Positions 39,777 to 53,800 of a DNA stretch of 64,000 nt are shown here, in pieces. The DNA is taken from positions 618,694 through 682,693 of the forward strand of contig OZ024891.1 in assembly GCA_964017195.1 (NCBI GenBank), given 5' to 3'. Within the stretch, counting starts at the first letter, position 1, and each line of letters begins with the position of its first letter. The notes below the pieces were generated by a model. That model was not told the origin of the DNA and did no database searches. It saw nothing but the letters and a program-made list of their open reading frames with translations. The position numbers were made by a program, and so were the translations under genes. Source of the stretch: Siderastrea radians. Lineage: Eukaryota > Cnidaria > Anthozoa > Scleractinia > Rhizangiidae.

Positions 39777-40370
39777 TACAGTCAAATACTCAGCGCGTTC
39801 CGCTCATTATTTAGGAACGATTTTCATTAATCAGGAACGGATTGCATTATTTGAATCAAAATTCCATTTTTAAATTGAAGATTGAAATCTTCCAACAGTA
39901 GACTCATTCGAAGTAACGAAGGTTGATTGGGTTGTTACTCACATAAGCCAAAAGTTCACACCTGAAATACGAAACCGTTGGCGGCTGTTGGTTTCAGTCG
40001 GTTTGACATTACAGGGAATTTTTCTCAATTTTCAAAAACATTTTCTTGTGCATTTCCAGGACACTTGTTCTTGTGACGTTATTCTTCATAGTTTTATAAC
40101 AGCAGACTGCTTCTTCACGTGTAAAAGTACTTGTGATTAATATTTTGTCGAGCGAACACAAATCTAGTCAGATAAGCCAAGCCGCCAACAGTCTGCTACT
40201 TGCACGTGGACATTCGCCTGATGTAATAAACCAATCAACAAAGCTACCGTTGGAACATTACAATATTCAATCTGAAAGTAAAATTTTGATTCTAGTAATA
40301 CAATCCGTTCCCGATATAATGAAAGTCACTCTCAAATAATAAGCGGAACGCGCTGAGTATTTCGACTGTA
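39777..40370. mobile_element. TA-flanked MITE with 26-bp terminal repeats
   Basis: Ends are TACAGTCAAATACTCAGCGC and the complement of GCGCTGAGTATTTCGACTGTA, inside TA dinucleotides. CAGT ends and TA targets fit the Tc1/mariner superfamily. No transposase frame is present. Confidence 0.8.
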
Positions 40371-40456
40371 ATGCTTACTAAGTAAACACTTTTATGGTAG
40401 GGTAGACGAATTGAAATCGTCTGCGGAAACAACAGGCTCTAATGTTCGATGCATGC

Positions 40457-40507
40457 AACCTCGTTAGCAGGGCCCTTTTCTCTTCGGGCCCTGGGAGCGA
40501 GTTTGCA
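40457..40507. repeat. Short CCTCGTT...CCCTGGGAGCGAG foldback
   Basis: A hairpin built from CAACCTCGTTAGCAGGGCCC and GGGCCCTGGGAGCGAGTTTG. Related hairpins are at 52167..52243 and 55377..55419. Confidence 0.6.
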
Positions 40508-40795
40508 ACGCATATGATTTCGTATTTGATGTGCAAGCGCTTTGTTATCGGGGCAACATTTCAAAATTAAAATCGCAATCAAATCGTTATAAAATCGCAG
40601 CAAACATCGCCATTAACAGAATATTATTAGCAATTTCAATAGAATATTATTAGAATATTATCATTAACAATTTTCTTTTATTATATTATTGGATACGCAC
40701 TTATGTTTTGTATTTAATTACTTTAGTTACTTTAATTACTTTGTGTCGCCAATTAGCACCCATGCTTAAGTTTCTTGACACATTAATAAAGTTTA

Positions 40796-41262
40796 CTATC
40801 AAAATCACTAGAGTGGTAAAACGGCCGTTGGGAATTTGATTTGGCGGCGGCTAAATTCTTATCACGTGGCTTTAAAAAAATCTGGTCGCACGGTCTAAAA
40901 AAATTGTCATGTGATTCGTGTTGTGAGACCCGCCGATCGGAAACCTCTTTTGGAAAGTCAGTCATTAACTTTGCTTTTGTAAGAAAACTTCGGTCAAGAA
41001 AACGTTTTTGTGCCGTCTGAACTCCACCAGCATTGAAATGCACTTTCAGTTGGAAATCCGGATCCATGTTTTAGTCGTTTTTCGTTACTGAAACGATGGA
41101 AGCGACTCCGAAGGAATGGAAGCAGATGATGCAGAGCTTTACCTCACGTGGTGCTTCTCATTGCGATCGCAACACATTTTCTTTTAAACCACGTGATAAG
41201 AATTTAGCCACCGCCAGTTCAAATTCCCAACGGCGTTTTTACCACTCTAGTGATTTTGATAG
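40796..41262. mobile_element. Foldback MITE with long terminal repeats
   Basis: Ends are CTATCAAAATCACTAGAGTG and its complement; arms of about 85 bp at 40796..40880 and 41175..41262 include ACGGCCGTTGGGAATTTGA and TTATCACGTG. The frames crossing it (both strands) share that repeat and are not genes. Confidence 0.85.
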
Positions 41263-41740
41263 TATTATTGTTATTCTCTGGCCTCACTGGTTATTAACGG
41301 GCATTAAAAAAACAAAAAACGATTGCACATGGGGCGTCCTTGATTGGCTGTCTTTTGCGGTATCACAGGCACCTGGGGTATTAGGCGGGGCAATGTATAA
41401 GCAGTAGCCTTAGTTCCATTTGCGTGAAAACAATGCTTAGATATTAACTTGCCCGCGGACATATTCTGTACGAGAAGCGTGCAGTTTCTGCCAGCTTCGA
41501 GGAACCGAGCGGATCTCCAGAGACAAAGTAAAGGAACACCTTTGGTAATGAAACCCAGTTTTCTTCAATGAAATCAACGCTTGTTTGCTTGTTTGCTTGT
41601 TTGTTTGTTTGTTTGTTTGTGTTTTAATAGAAATCGCCCAAAACCGAAGTTACGAACAACGTTAAACACATTAGAAATAATAAGCATGCAGGAAAAGATA
41701 GAATAGCCGAAAGCCGAACTTTTTTTACCGTTTCAGGACC

Positions 41741-44700
41741 TTAATTTTCTTTTCTCCTGTATTTACTTACAGAATTTAAACCCCATCCATCAAACATTCG
41801 TTTGTTTATTTGTCCCCTCTTTCTTTTAAGTGACGGTATTTCTCCATCTGTCAGGGTTATTTCAGCATACGCGATTTCTCCCACGTCTCGGAATGAAACG
41901 TGGTGTGTCTCGACACTAGAAAACAAAATTAAAGAAATTGCTATCAGCTATAGCATGAACTACCGAGAGGCTGGTGGTAGCAAAGCTCTTTTCAAGTTCC
42001 AGTTGCTGCTTTTTGCAGTAACTGGACTGAGCTGAAAAGAATTTTAAATCAGATCAGGTATAGTCGAACTTCTCACTGCGACCCGCCTCTCGTAAGCGAC
42101 CACCTCTCATAACCGACCACCACCCGTAGGCGACCACTTTTCCAAAATACCAATTCTTTTTAATGAAATTACTAAAATTGGAAACTCTCGTAAGCTACCA
42201 CGGCCAGTTTTTGGGCTGATGGTTTGAAATTTTCTACTGTTTTTGACCTCCTGTGAGTGACTACTTGATACATGATTCAATCACACTATGGACGCAAATG
42301 TATAGTGCCATCGAAAATTTGGATTTATCAACTGCCGTTGATTAGGTAGTTTGGGCACCTTAAGGAAATTTAAAAGCTGACGTTTCGAGCGTTAACCCTT
42401 CGTGAGAGCGATTCGCTCCGACGACCTACGCAGCAACATAGCTTCCTTAGAAACTAACCCCTTTATTGAGTTGTATAATGCCATGTCTTACAGGGTCTAT
42501 TTGCCGCTACCGCCGGCGCCTAAATACTAGAGGTTACAGCTGTAGCTTGTTTTTCTTTTCTTTTGTTTTTTTTAGGTAATTCATAAAGCAAGCTTTTTCT
42601 CTGTTCGGCAATCATCCTGTAAAATTCTTTGGCTTTGTAATGTTGGAAAGTTTGTAACATTTTTCTGGCTACTATGAAGATATTACACTGCACTTTGGAA
42701 TGGTTATGGATTTGGGCATGGATAAGACTAACTACGATTACTGATGACTCAAAACTAAATTAGTCTGTCCTCTCGTAAGCAACACCTCCCGCGCCTGACA
42801 TTTTGGTTGGTGGCTTTCGGGAAGTCCAATTGTTTTTCAAATGTGAAACTTACGCGCCCGCCTCGTTTTCATCAGCATAAATCCTTCCACCAGAGGTGAC
42901 TTGTTCCCATGGCGTTTTTTGTCCATTCGTCCCGACCAACCGCATGAAAACTACGGCATCAGTTCCATCAAACCAACCGTTCCCGGTTTTCACAGTAACG
43001 GTGTGATCTACAACTGCAAAACAAAATTACACAGATTTTAATAGGCTTACCCTGCAGCATTCAGATTTTTTAAACCCGACTGGTGGAACTGGAGGGGATA
43101 GACGATACTTTACCTGAAAGTGGTCATTTTTCAAAGATATGATATCTGGTAAATTTCATCTCAGTCGATTCGAGTAACACTGGGCCCGGTGAATTGGCAG
43201 AAAGAAAGGCCAAAACGTGAGTTCAGTAAAACTTTGTAGCTTCAAATGTATTTAAATGGCCTACCAGAAAGATTTCTCTTCTCAAAATCACTGCATTGTT
43301 GCTATGGTTGCACCCATGTCGATCAAACCTCACTTCTGGGTAATTTTGTTCGAAATTAATGGCAGAATAGAAGTAGTTAGTCTAACCTGCGATCAGGCTC
43401 TATTTTCGTTTCGTTCGATGAAACATTCAGGCGGGACGAGCGAAACGAAAAATAGCGAGCGACCAACGTAAGAGAATATGAGAGCGATGCTAAAATTCGG
43501 CCTGATCGCAGGTTATAGCTAGTCCGACTCTCCTCGTGAAGGCTAGTTCTACCAAACCGAACTATTCACTTTCCATAGCTGTTTGATCATCCTTACGTTT
43601 TGTTTTTAATTAATCGAAGACATGATACCCGACTGCAGTACGGGGGGACGCTGATGGTTAGACCCCTTCCCCCCGGTTTTCATTGTGTTTAGTATTTTAA
43701 TTAAGCTTATATAATAATAGTATAAGAATTTAAGTAGCAATGCTGGTGACCTGTGACGTCAACAACCACAATGGCGGCGTTTTGGTGATTTTCACCTTTT
43801 CTACAAATACATTAAGTTACTCAGTTAACCAGCAAGTGCGAAAATTTGGATCTTAGACACCTAGATTATGATCAAGATTTAAACAATTTGCTAATTGGTA
43901 ATAGCCCTTGTTAATTTTTCACTAACTTAAAGGAACGCTCAAGATATCAGTTAAGATCAATTTCAGAACATTTCCTGCCGCCACCAAAGACGAGGACGAA
44001 GAGAACTTTAAGCGACAGTTTGTTAACGACAGCTGGTCCTGCCTTATGGAACAAGCTTCCTTCGTTTATCAGAGCCGAATTCGATTTTAAAAAAATTAAA
44101 AATTTGTTAAAATCTTATCTTTTTAGGAAAGTTTTCCATGTTTTGAATAGTGACTTTTATTCCTACCCCTCCCCATCCTCCATCTCCTCCCCCACCCCCT
44201 CCCCCACCCCCGCCAGTACATAGGAATGATAACTTACGTAAAGGCTTATCACAGCCGTACATCCTGTTAATCTTCAACACATCCAAACTGTCATAGTGTG
44301 AAATCGCTCCAAGTCTTTCACCAGGATTAGCTTTGGACTCCATTGACTTTTTACCGGACACCGCAAAGTCGCCTTCTTCATACTGCATGATGGAGTGCAA
44401 GTCGTAGGGAACTCCGAAGTTGTCTTGTTGAACTTTCTCAAACTGTGACTCAAGACCTGCCGCGTGAAAACAAATAAAAGCTAGCAATCCGTTAGTTGCT
44501 ATTATTATTATTCTTTTGGGGTACACATGTAAAAGTCAAAGTAACTTCCTCGTTAATTTCTTCGTGAATCGGGAATCATGATTTGTTGCTATAAATAACC
44601 GTTTGTCTTGATTTTTCCTCATCAGTAATTTATCAATTTACCATGTTTTTAACATTGTTTTTGTGGTCGCACTGACAGAGGTCAATGACTGTTATGAATT

Positions 44701-47700
44701 TACTCAATTTAACAAAAAAAAGATAGCAAGCAGCAATCAACAATTCAGACAAGGTAGTGTCTCATAGACCAATCAAAACCACAATTTTCTTCTAGGATTC
44801 TAATAGCCCTTGCTATTAGATCTGCTTTTCCCGCATAGTCATAAACTGTGCAAAAATACCTCTGTATTAGGAGGCACCGTCGGCGTCCACTTCAATATGG
44901 GGGCCATTTACTTAAGTGTTTAGACTAAATAGGATTCAATCGGCCTAGTCCCTAGGCGTTCTCTCTTGCCCCGTCGTCCGCGCGAAGTCTGGGAAGGAGT
45001 GGGCGAGAGAACACCTCGCAAATATTGCCCAAATACCCCTGATTTTAGCAAAGCCTAATTTTTTGCAAAAGCTGTTCACCGATTGGATAGATACCAATCA
45101 TGAAGTGTCTACAAACGACGGTAAGCTCTAACTTTGTGGCATAACTTTTTAGTTATGTTATTTCGCTCGTTGTTGCTTTCCGTTCGAATTTCTTTCCTGT
45201 ACACACTTCGTTGAACTTATAATTTTTGTAGACTCAGAGTGGGAGACCGAGTGCGCTGTGGAGCTTGCTACGCATCCTTTGTGTAGCGACGTGAAAGGTA
45301 TTATGTCATGATCGATTGTAATACACGATCTCTCCAATACTTCAGAGTTAAGTATTTCAGTGTTGGCAATATTTGCTAGGCGTTCTCGGCGAGTCTCTCT
45401 CAGTGACGTCACGGCTCACGGAACAAGTCTGACCGAGCCGAGAACACCTTGGAGCTAGGCTGGGATTAAATACCTCTTTAACAGCCTCATTTCCGCTCGT
45501 CCTCGTCGGAAAATTAAATGTGACGTCACCCGCCGAGCTCAACGGGAAGATTCGTGCACGGCCCCGAGCCTCCCACTTTTTTTTACTGTTTAGGCTCTAG
45601 ATTTTTAGGCTTTAGATTAGAGTTTGTGGTTGGGTAAAGATTTTGTGAATTAAGAACAACTGGTTAAGGTATCAGGGTACCCCAAATGCCAGCATTGCGT
45701 TTTCACCGTTTGAGCGTCAGGCATTTCACAAGGACCCTAACAAACTATATATTCTCTGAAAGCTCAATAATTGAAGATTACGAAAACGTATTTAGATAAA
45801 GAAAAAAGACAACTGTGTCGAAAATAGAGACTACGTCTTTAAAAAGTACATCGTTCACAAAATCGGTTCCGCTCCAGTCGAGAATGATCTGGAGAGAAAG
45901 ACGAACATCGCGCCGAATTCTTCACACTTTTGTCTCAAAAACCGTGTCTCGGAATTTTTGTATCTGGCCTGGTTTATTTTCTGCACTCAGTTAAACTTTG
46001 AAGTTCGAAGAAACACCTCTCCTCTTTCTTTTACGGCTCATAACTTTTGAATGAAAGCAAAAAATAAAATTCGGAGACACGGTTTTGGTGTCAAATTATG
46101 TGGCAACATTGTCGCCAAATTTGAGCTAAAATGGTTGAAAACTCGCTGAACGCGAACTTAAAATGTGCGCCCAATTTCTTGAAAAATTAGTTTCGAGAAA
46201 AAAGCCAAAATATGATTTGGAAACTAAAAGAGATTAAAACACCTAGGTGTCAGGATAATTACCTGCAGTTGACAGAGGGGAGGCTCAACTTACCGCCTTA
46301 CAACAATAGCACAAACATGCCGACAAGAATGGTGTCAAATTCTGCATGTTTTTATGTTGGAAAGCGACTTTCGTTGAGTACGAGTGCCGTTCAAAGGGTC
46401 TTCAAACGCAATAAACGGAAAGTTTAAAGTCAAAATATCACGTCGGCTGTAAAATGCCGAAGGCATCATCGTTTGAACTGGGTAAGACTACCCAAGCCGG
46501 GACCTGAAAGACGAAAGGAAAGGCGAAAGGAAAGCACATTGAAATCTGCGAAGAGCCGCCACGTGTTCGGCTCAAGATCTAAGAGAGAACATCCTGTCAG
46601 AAATGCGAGCAATTGGGAAAAAATAAACTTCTTTATTACTGGAGACAAATTCCGTACTTTCCTGGACATGCCGTCTTTTGCGCCAAGTTGATTCTTTGAT
46701 ACATCTGGCTTTGTAGAAATGTTATGGAATTTGAATGGATGGATTGTTTTTCGCCGTTCGCGTTACGAAAAGCGAGCTGGCAGTCGAAGCTTATCACACT
46801 GACAAGTGAGGAGTCAGGAAGCGCAAGTAATTCCTCAATGCTCGATCTTTTTTCTCTCTCTCTCTTTCACAGATATGATCGAAGCCACTTTGTAGACACA
46901 CTCGAAATAAGCGGGAACTGCTACGCAATCGATCGCGTGTCAAAACATCGGGGCCCTGTTATGTCACATGCTATTTTCAGCGTTGTTGACAGATAACTGT
47001 CAACACATGAATAGACAAAATTAATGCCACAAATCTTCTTTCGTCCATAACTTTGCGTAGAAACAATCTTTTTTTCTGAAACTTTTTGTAAAAGAGAGGT
47101 TTGAATAATATCTATCTGAAAATGACAGAAGTGTATTTTTCGAAAACATGGTCAATTTTGGGGTACCATGATACCTTAAGACCAAAAAACGGTCAACTTA
47201 CGCGGTGATTATCTCATTTTCATGCAGTCACGTAAAAAAATGGCTGGATCAAGAAGCTAACATCACATCAGTGTAATGTAAGGGGTTCCTCACTTAATTG
47301 GTTTGAATCCAAACAACTTTTGAATCGTTTAAATGGTTTTCATTTTTTTCTGGTAAAACGTAAAATCGCCGCGTGCCATCTTAAAGTGGGCGTTAGAAAA
47401 AACAAATTGCCCGATGGGTTAGACATTGAAACACATACCTGGTTGAATGTTTTCAGAGTAGACTGTAATATATTGTTCTCGGTCTTGCCTTGTATGCTCA
47501 TGATAAAATCCAAGAAGGTGCATGATTTCGTGAGCTACTGTTCCTCGGTATTCGCAACCAGACCCGAGCGAAATCTCTTGTATTTGGTTCTCACGGTACC
47601 CAATATCAGATCTGCACCTAAAAAGCGGGTAAAGAATCAAATTCATTTTAATCACAGATCTTTGGTATTGCTTCGATTCCCGGCGGTACAAGTAAAGATT

Positions 47701-50700
47701 CATTCCGGTTTCGTCTCCGTGAGGTTCTGTATTCTTTAATTTTGCGTAATCTCATACCTGAGTAAGAGCACAAATCACACTGGTACAATTTATGTCCGGA
47801 GTTTTCTCCTGGCGTGCGTTTCTCGGAAGCCTCAAAATTTTCGGGATGATTTCGGGCACGACGATTCACACTGTATCTTGTGAACAACGAAGTTTCTAAG
47901 CGTGAAACTTTGCTACAAGTTAAACATTTTTTATCTTCAAGACATTTTTTATCTTCTAGGGGTTCTCCACTTTTCAACCATTTTTTCTGATTAAAGATCG
48001 TTTACGAAGATGCATGCGCATAAATGGTGTCTGTTTTCAAGAGAACAGGCTTTATTGCGGAACTTCACACACATTTATTTATTTATTTCACAGGTTTACG
48101 TATACAACTTACCCGCCATCTCCTTTCACAAATTCCACGTAATATTGCTCTCCGCTCCTCGGCTGAAAGTGAACACAAGTGTCTTGCTCTAGCTCATCCA
48201 AAACTGGTATCAACCACTTTTTCACGTCATCCGAAACATCTAAAAAAGAAGATAAGATCAGACTGATCAGCACCTGTTGCAGAATGTTCCAATAATTATA
48301 ATTGCTTGCACATTTTTTCACGTGTACGCGGTGTAGATGATCAATGGAGAGCAGGGTGGGAAAAGGTTGGGCGAAGTTGGGCGATGAAACGAGCGCGTCC
48401 GAGCAAAAAGGTGTGATGCAGTGGACTGGGATCAAATTCGGTGTTAGATCTACGTAGGTTGCTTCCTTGGGTTTCCTCCACAATCCTGGTAATCTACGAA
48501 GTTCCCGAAAGACGCCGACTTTGGTTTATCTTTTCTTTGTCTTATCCGCCTTGATCGATGCTAACAAACGGCCGAAAGACTGTCTCAAAACAAGCAGAGT
48601 AAAGTAAAAAGATGGAAAATGACGTTTGGATGACGCGTATTTATAATGCGTGCAGCTCGTGCAAGGTTAATCAGGACACCCTGGTTAATTAATTAAATCA
48701 ACATCAACATCAACACGGCGCTTCTTCTTCTTCTTCCCCTAAACCTCTCCTATGCTTGTATGTTTCTTTAGGAACTACAAATAGAATTGCTCCTCAGTTT
48801 AAACGGTTTTCTTTGCTATGTTTCTGTGAGATAAAGGGAGGAGAAATCTTTAAACTTGATTTCACTTTTGATTCGTTTACATACTGTACATACAGTTGAC
48901 TACGTTGCGACGAATCATCGTCATGGCGCGTTGCAAGGAGGCAAAGTTTAAAGTTACAAAACGCCACTATCTCCAAATATCTCTAGCTAATTTTTTATTA
49001 TGTTATGTAAAATTTATCGACCTTTAAAATATGCAAGATTTAGGGTAGAGTAATTTGGAGCTTTTGTAAAAAGAGACGATGAAAGACAACCATGACATTT
49101 TTTGCAGCAAGAGCAAGCATTCGGCACCCTCAAATTGAACTCATTTTTAGCCAACTTACTGTGAAGAAGATTGACTAACATGCACGCAGACATAAACATT
49201 TTTAGCTGTGAGCCAGGACTGTGAAAAAACCGTTTTAATCATAGTGCACGGCTGGCTGAAAAATAAAGAAAGAAAATGAGATTTCCGGTTTGTTGAAATG
49301 TAAATTTTGCCGGCTACCAAACGCACCGGAAGCGTCACCGGAAGCACGGAGAGAGCGCTCGTGCCAGTCCTTCTCCGCACAGCACACATCGCTTGAAGAG
49401 CGGACTGTTCGTTTCCTCGCCCAACCTTTTCCCGCCCTGATGGAGAGCTTAAATAACCGTGTGGAGGTGTGCTGGTGTAATGGTTAACCCTTTCAGCATT
49501 ATCAGTGACGAAAATGAAGTTTCTTCTTTACATCATCACTGCTGGTTCAAACATTCAAGTGACGAGAATAAAGGAAACAATCACCAAGGATGAGATGTCT
49601 TGATACTTAGACAAACTCTCCTTACTAATTTCATACAAAAATGTATGGAGAATAGTATGAAGAATACATATTTTCATACCAGGACTTAAAGGGTTAACGA
49701 GTGGCTCTCGATCGTACTTTCAATTCGAAGATCGGAAAGTCGGTGATTCCAGGGTTTAATAGTCAACGTGTCCTGGTTTTTATTTAAAGAAACTTTACTT
49801 CACATTGTTTCTACAAATGGGCGATAGGGAAACTCAACATAAGTCTGGGCTGTAACCCTGCGATGGACTAGCCCTCCATCAAGGAGGGAGTAGTAATACT
49901 CCAAGTCTCTTCATGTCACAGAAACCGGATCAACGCACCAGCACTCAGGTTAGCTGTCTGGCTCGTTTAATCAGCTGGGATTAACACGTTCAAAACTAAA
50001 TCACATTCTCTTATTTTAAGCCGTTATTGCTAAAATTATTGCTAAAATTTAAACTGCAGTTTGGAGACCTTTTTTGAACGTCACCTCAGGAAAATTAAAG
50101 TACGACTACCTTAAAAGTTCATTGCAACCTAAATGATAAGTTTATCTTCGTATTCGAGGCACGTGCTTGCCAGACAGTCTACCCCCACGCAAGAGCGCTT
50201 GGGGTTGTTTGTGGACTGTTTTGGTGTCCGTCTATTAATTACTAACTTTACGTTTACTTTCTTTACGTTTACTTTAAAAATCGCGAAAAAATTCTCTCAG
50301 ATTTATGGGAACTCGCACCATGATCCTATGATAGCATTTTTGGATTGAATGAAATCTCATAATAAGAGATAATTTTTTTTTTGATAAGAGATAATTAAGA
50401 AAAAAGGCTAGAACGTTGGGGGAAAAAGGCATCCACGTATATTGCCCGCTTAATGAAGTGAAAATATAAGGCCATTCTCGAAGATAATTCGGTCTTAAGA
50501 AAGAAAGAATATTCTGTATGCCAGGGAGCGTGGGACAAAGAAAAAATCAGAGTCCCAGACGGAAGTGGAACTCATTCCTCTACGTTCACCAGTCAGATGC
50601 ACTAGCTACTGGGAAATATTTGGCGAACTTAGCCATATTGACTAAGTTTAGTAGTATATTTCTGACCATCTTTGGCATATTTCTAGCTGTCTACTTACCA

Positions 50701-50821
50701 CCGATTACGTAAGGGATCTTGACGATGTTTTTACCGTCCGAGCCTTTACTTATAGGCCAGCGGTATTTGTTGCTGAGAACCGCTCCTCTTTTCACGCGAA
50801 AAGCTGTAAATGCAGAAAGAA

Positions 50822-50852
<31 letters not shown>

Positions 50853-53800
50853 AAGAAACAAAGAAACAAAGAAACAAAAAAAAAAGTAAGTAAGTAAGTC
50901 TACACGGTCTATTCCTAACTCATCTACTGATAACAAAGCTTAGTCAAGTGAGCTCATTTTTGCATGGCTAAGGTACACTGTGTTACACTATTTCACATTT
51001 TCTGCTTTCAGTGTTATTCAGGCGGGAATAAAAAAAATTTGTTACCATCCGGGTCACTGTCTGCATGGCAAATCAACCAAAAATTAATTAATGTTTGTTC
51101 GTGCGATTTCACAGCCATCAATTGTTGTATTTTGTTGACGTAAAATATGAAGAGACCCTCTTGACTCCCACTGCCAGCGTGTGGGATTCCTGTGCACAGA
51201 CGTTTACCTAATGCTTGCTTGGATAATATTAAAGAAATAATGGGAAGTAGCTAGGGGAATAAGGTCATTTGGGTCCTTCCTCTCTCCAGTCCCCTCTCTA
51301 GGGATGGAGAGTAAGGGCTCTGATAACGACGTTGCATTTCACAAATCGAATACGTCATTGCTTCGGCACGTATTGCGTACCCACCGTTCTCATCATGAAA
51401 CTTCATCTGCTAAACAGCCGTCAGCCGTTCTTTTTTTTACAACCAGGAGTCCATAAGCCAGCTACCACCAATTAATACCAGTGAATAAAAATTTGGATTT
51501 CAATGCCCCATAAATGATGATGAAGTGAACCTGACGTTTCGAGGCAATCTCATTTTCGATTTTAAAAACGTGGTCTGAACCTTCCTTTACGACCGTCAAC
51601 ACATACAAAAGTCTGAAATCAGCCGTCTCCTTGCCCAATCGCCATGTGCGGAGGGTCAGGACGACAAGATGAATGACATTTCATACCATATTACCTCTCC
51701 TAGAATTTGTTCCTGGATAAACCTCTTCCTTATGGTCGGGTGGAGGTTCTTCGACTTCGGTAGAGGCTGTATCTGAAAATATGTCAAAATACCCAGGAAA
51801 AATGGTCGTATTTTCTGAGGCTTTGGTGAGATGCAGAATCCCAAAAGTAACGTCAGCTATTCATCTTCTTAGGCGTAGCACCCCGGCTAAGTGTCCTTGT
51901 GCTTAGCCCCCTAACCCAAATGTTTCATTCTAAATTCACTTTAAAGAATGAGGATAGAACAATCAGTAACGGTTTTCCGTGTGCTTAATTGTAGTCATAA
52001 CTTTATGAAGTCTTATGAAGTCGTATGTTTATTACTTTGTTTTCCAGGCCATCTAATCAAAAAAAATCTGTTAAGCTGCAACACCCTGGCAGGCCTGGTA
52101 AAATTCTTTTCTCTGGCGCCAATTCATTGCACGTCCCCGACAACACCCCCAGTACTGTATCACTGAAACGCCAACCTCATTCCCAGGGTCTTTCAACTCG
52201 GCTCAGGGGTGGGGAGATGAAAGGGCCCTGGGAACGAGGTTGCTTAAGCACCTGATACACATCGGATACTTAAATCGGATGGATACACAGGTTACAGCAT
52301 TTTTGCCACCACTTACCGTCATTCAAAGGCAGGTTAAAATCTTCTTGAACATGGTTGGGTTTGGCATCCACAACATGCACAGTTTCTTTTGCGACAGAAA
52401 CAAGGTGAAAGTCAAAACAAAACAAAACAAAACAAAACAACATTATGATTAACATATGAGTCGCGTTGGCCTCCTGGCGGTCTGAGGGCTTGGGGAAGAG
52501 AGCCACCATGACCACAACAACAACAACAACAACACTTTTGCTCTCACCTCGCTTGGTGCTTGTTTCGGGATAAATTTCTTCCTCAGCGTCGGGCGGGGGT
52601 TCATCCACCGCAACAGAGTCTGTACCTGAAAACATAGAACAAAAATTCTGAAAATTTTTCTCAAAATTTAGAGTTTTTAAATGAGCTATATCAGACAATT
52701 GCCTGGGCGATTCTTGCCAACAGTATTCTAAACTGATTGCGATTTTGAGACGGCATGACTGCATTATATTGACGGTTAGTTGAGGGGAGTCGCAACGCGA
52801 CCGAGCCCAATACGGAGAATATAGTTTCTTCCAATGTCTTCAATATAATGCAGTGTTGCCGTCTTAAAATCACAATTAGTTTGTATGACGATTCAATCAT
52901 TTTTCGGGAAAAGCAAAAGGAAAACTGAGAATTTCTTACACTGTTTGAAAATTAAATTCTGACAAGTCGTCAAGTGTTGTACGATAATTCAAATCTTTGT
53001 TTTACAGAAAGAATATCAAAATATTGACTTTCCAAACCCTAATTCGGTGCTTCAACTAAACAATTTCGAAATTGTATCTTTATGTAATTTTCTGAAGTGT
53101 CAGACGTCAACAAAACAGGTGAAATAACGCAAACTCGTCGGGTTTTTTGTTCAAAACTCTTTCAAAAACATGAGTTGCGTGATTAGGCCGAGCACAACAA
53201 CACAGCGATAAAAACAAACTTTTAAAACAAATAAAAAACCGCATTAATCCTTGTCTTACCTTGGCTTTTCGATAATGTGAATTCTATGTTGAAGTCTCAA
53301 AAGCAAACGAAAGAATGATCGTACAATGGATCGTCATTCGAAACTCTGGACACTCCTTTATCATACCCCATTGATTTTTGAAAACGTATCAATATGTATT
53401 GTACAACAACAAAACCTTTGCTCAGCCACCTCGTTTGGTGCTTGTTCCTGGGTAAATTTCTTCCTTGGTGTTGGGCGGGGGCTCATCCACGGCGATGGAG
53501 ACTGTACCTGGAAATAAAAAAAAATCCGAAAAATTAGCGCGAAATTGAGAGTGACATGCACTCTTGCACTTAATTTCTAGGGAAACAATTTTTTGTTGGA
53601 ATTACAAAAGTATCACCACAACTCATTGTTTTTGTCGGCGCGCACTTTTTTCCAAATGTTTCATTCTGAATATATTCTAAAATTAAAACGGAATAGAATC
53701 ACGAATAAATGATTTATCCTTGCTTTTCTTTTTTCAATTAGTAATTTTAGTTCATCAGAATCGTGGCACAGTCATTCCTGTCAGACAATCGTTTTCATTA

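Noticed and set aside
47320..47739. Plus-strand frame over astacin exon 9
   Set aside because: It is the antisense shadow of the HExxHxxGxxH exon.
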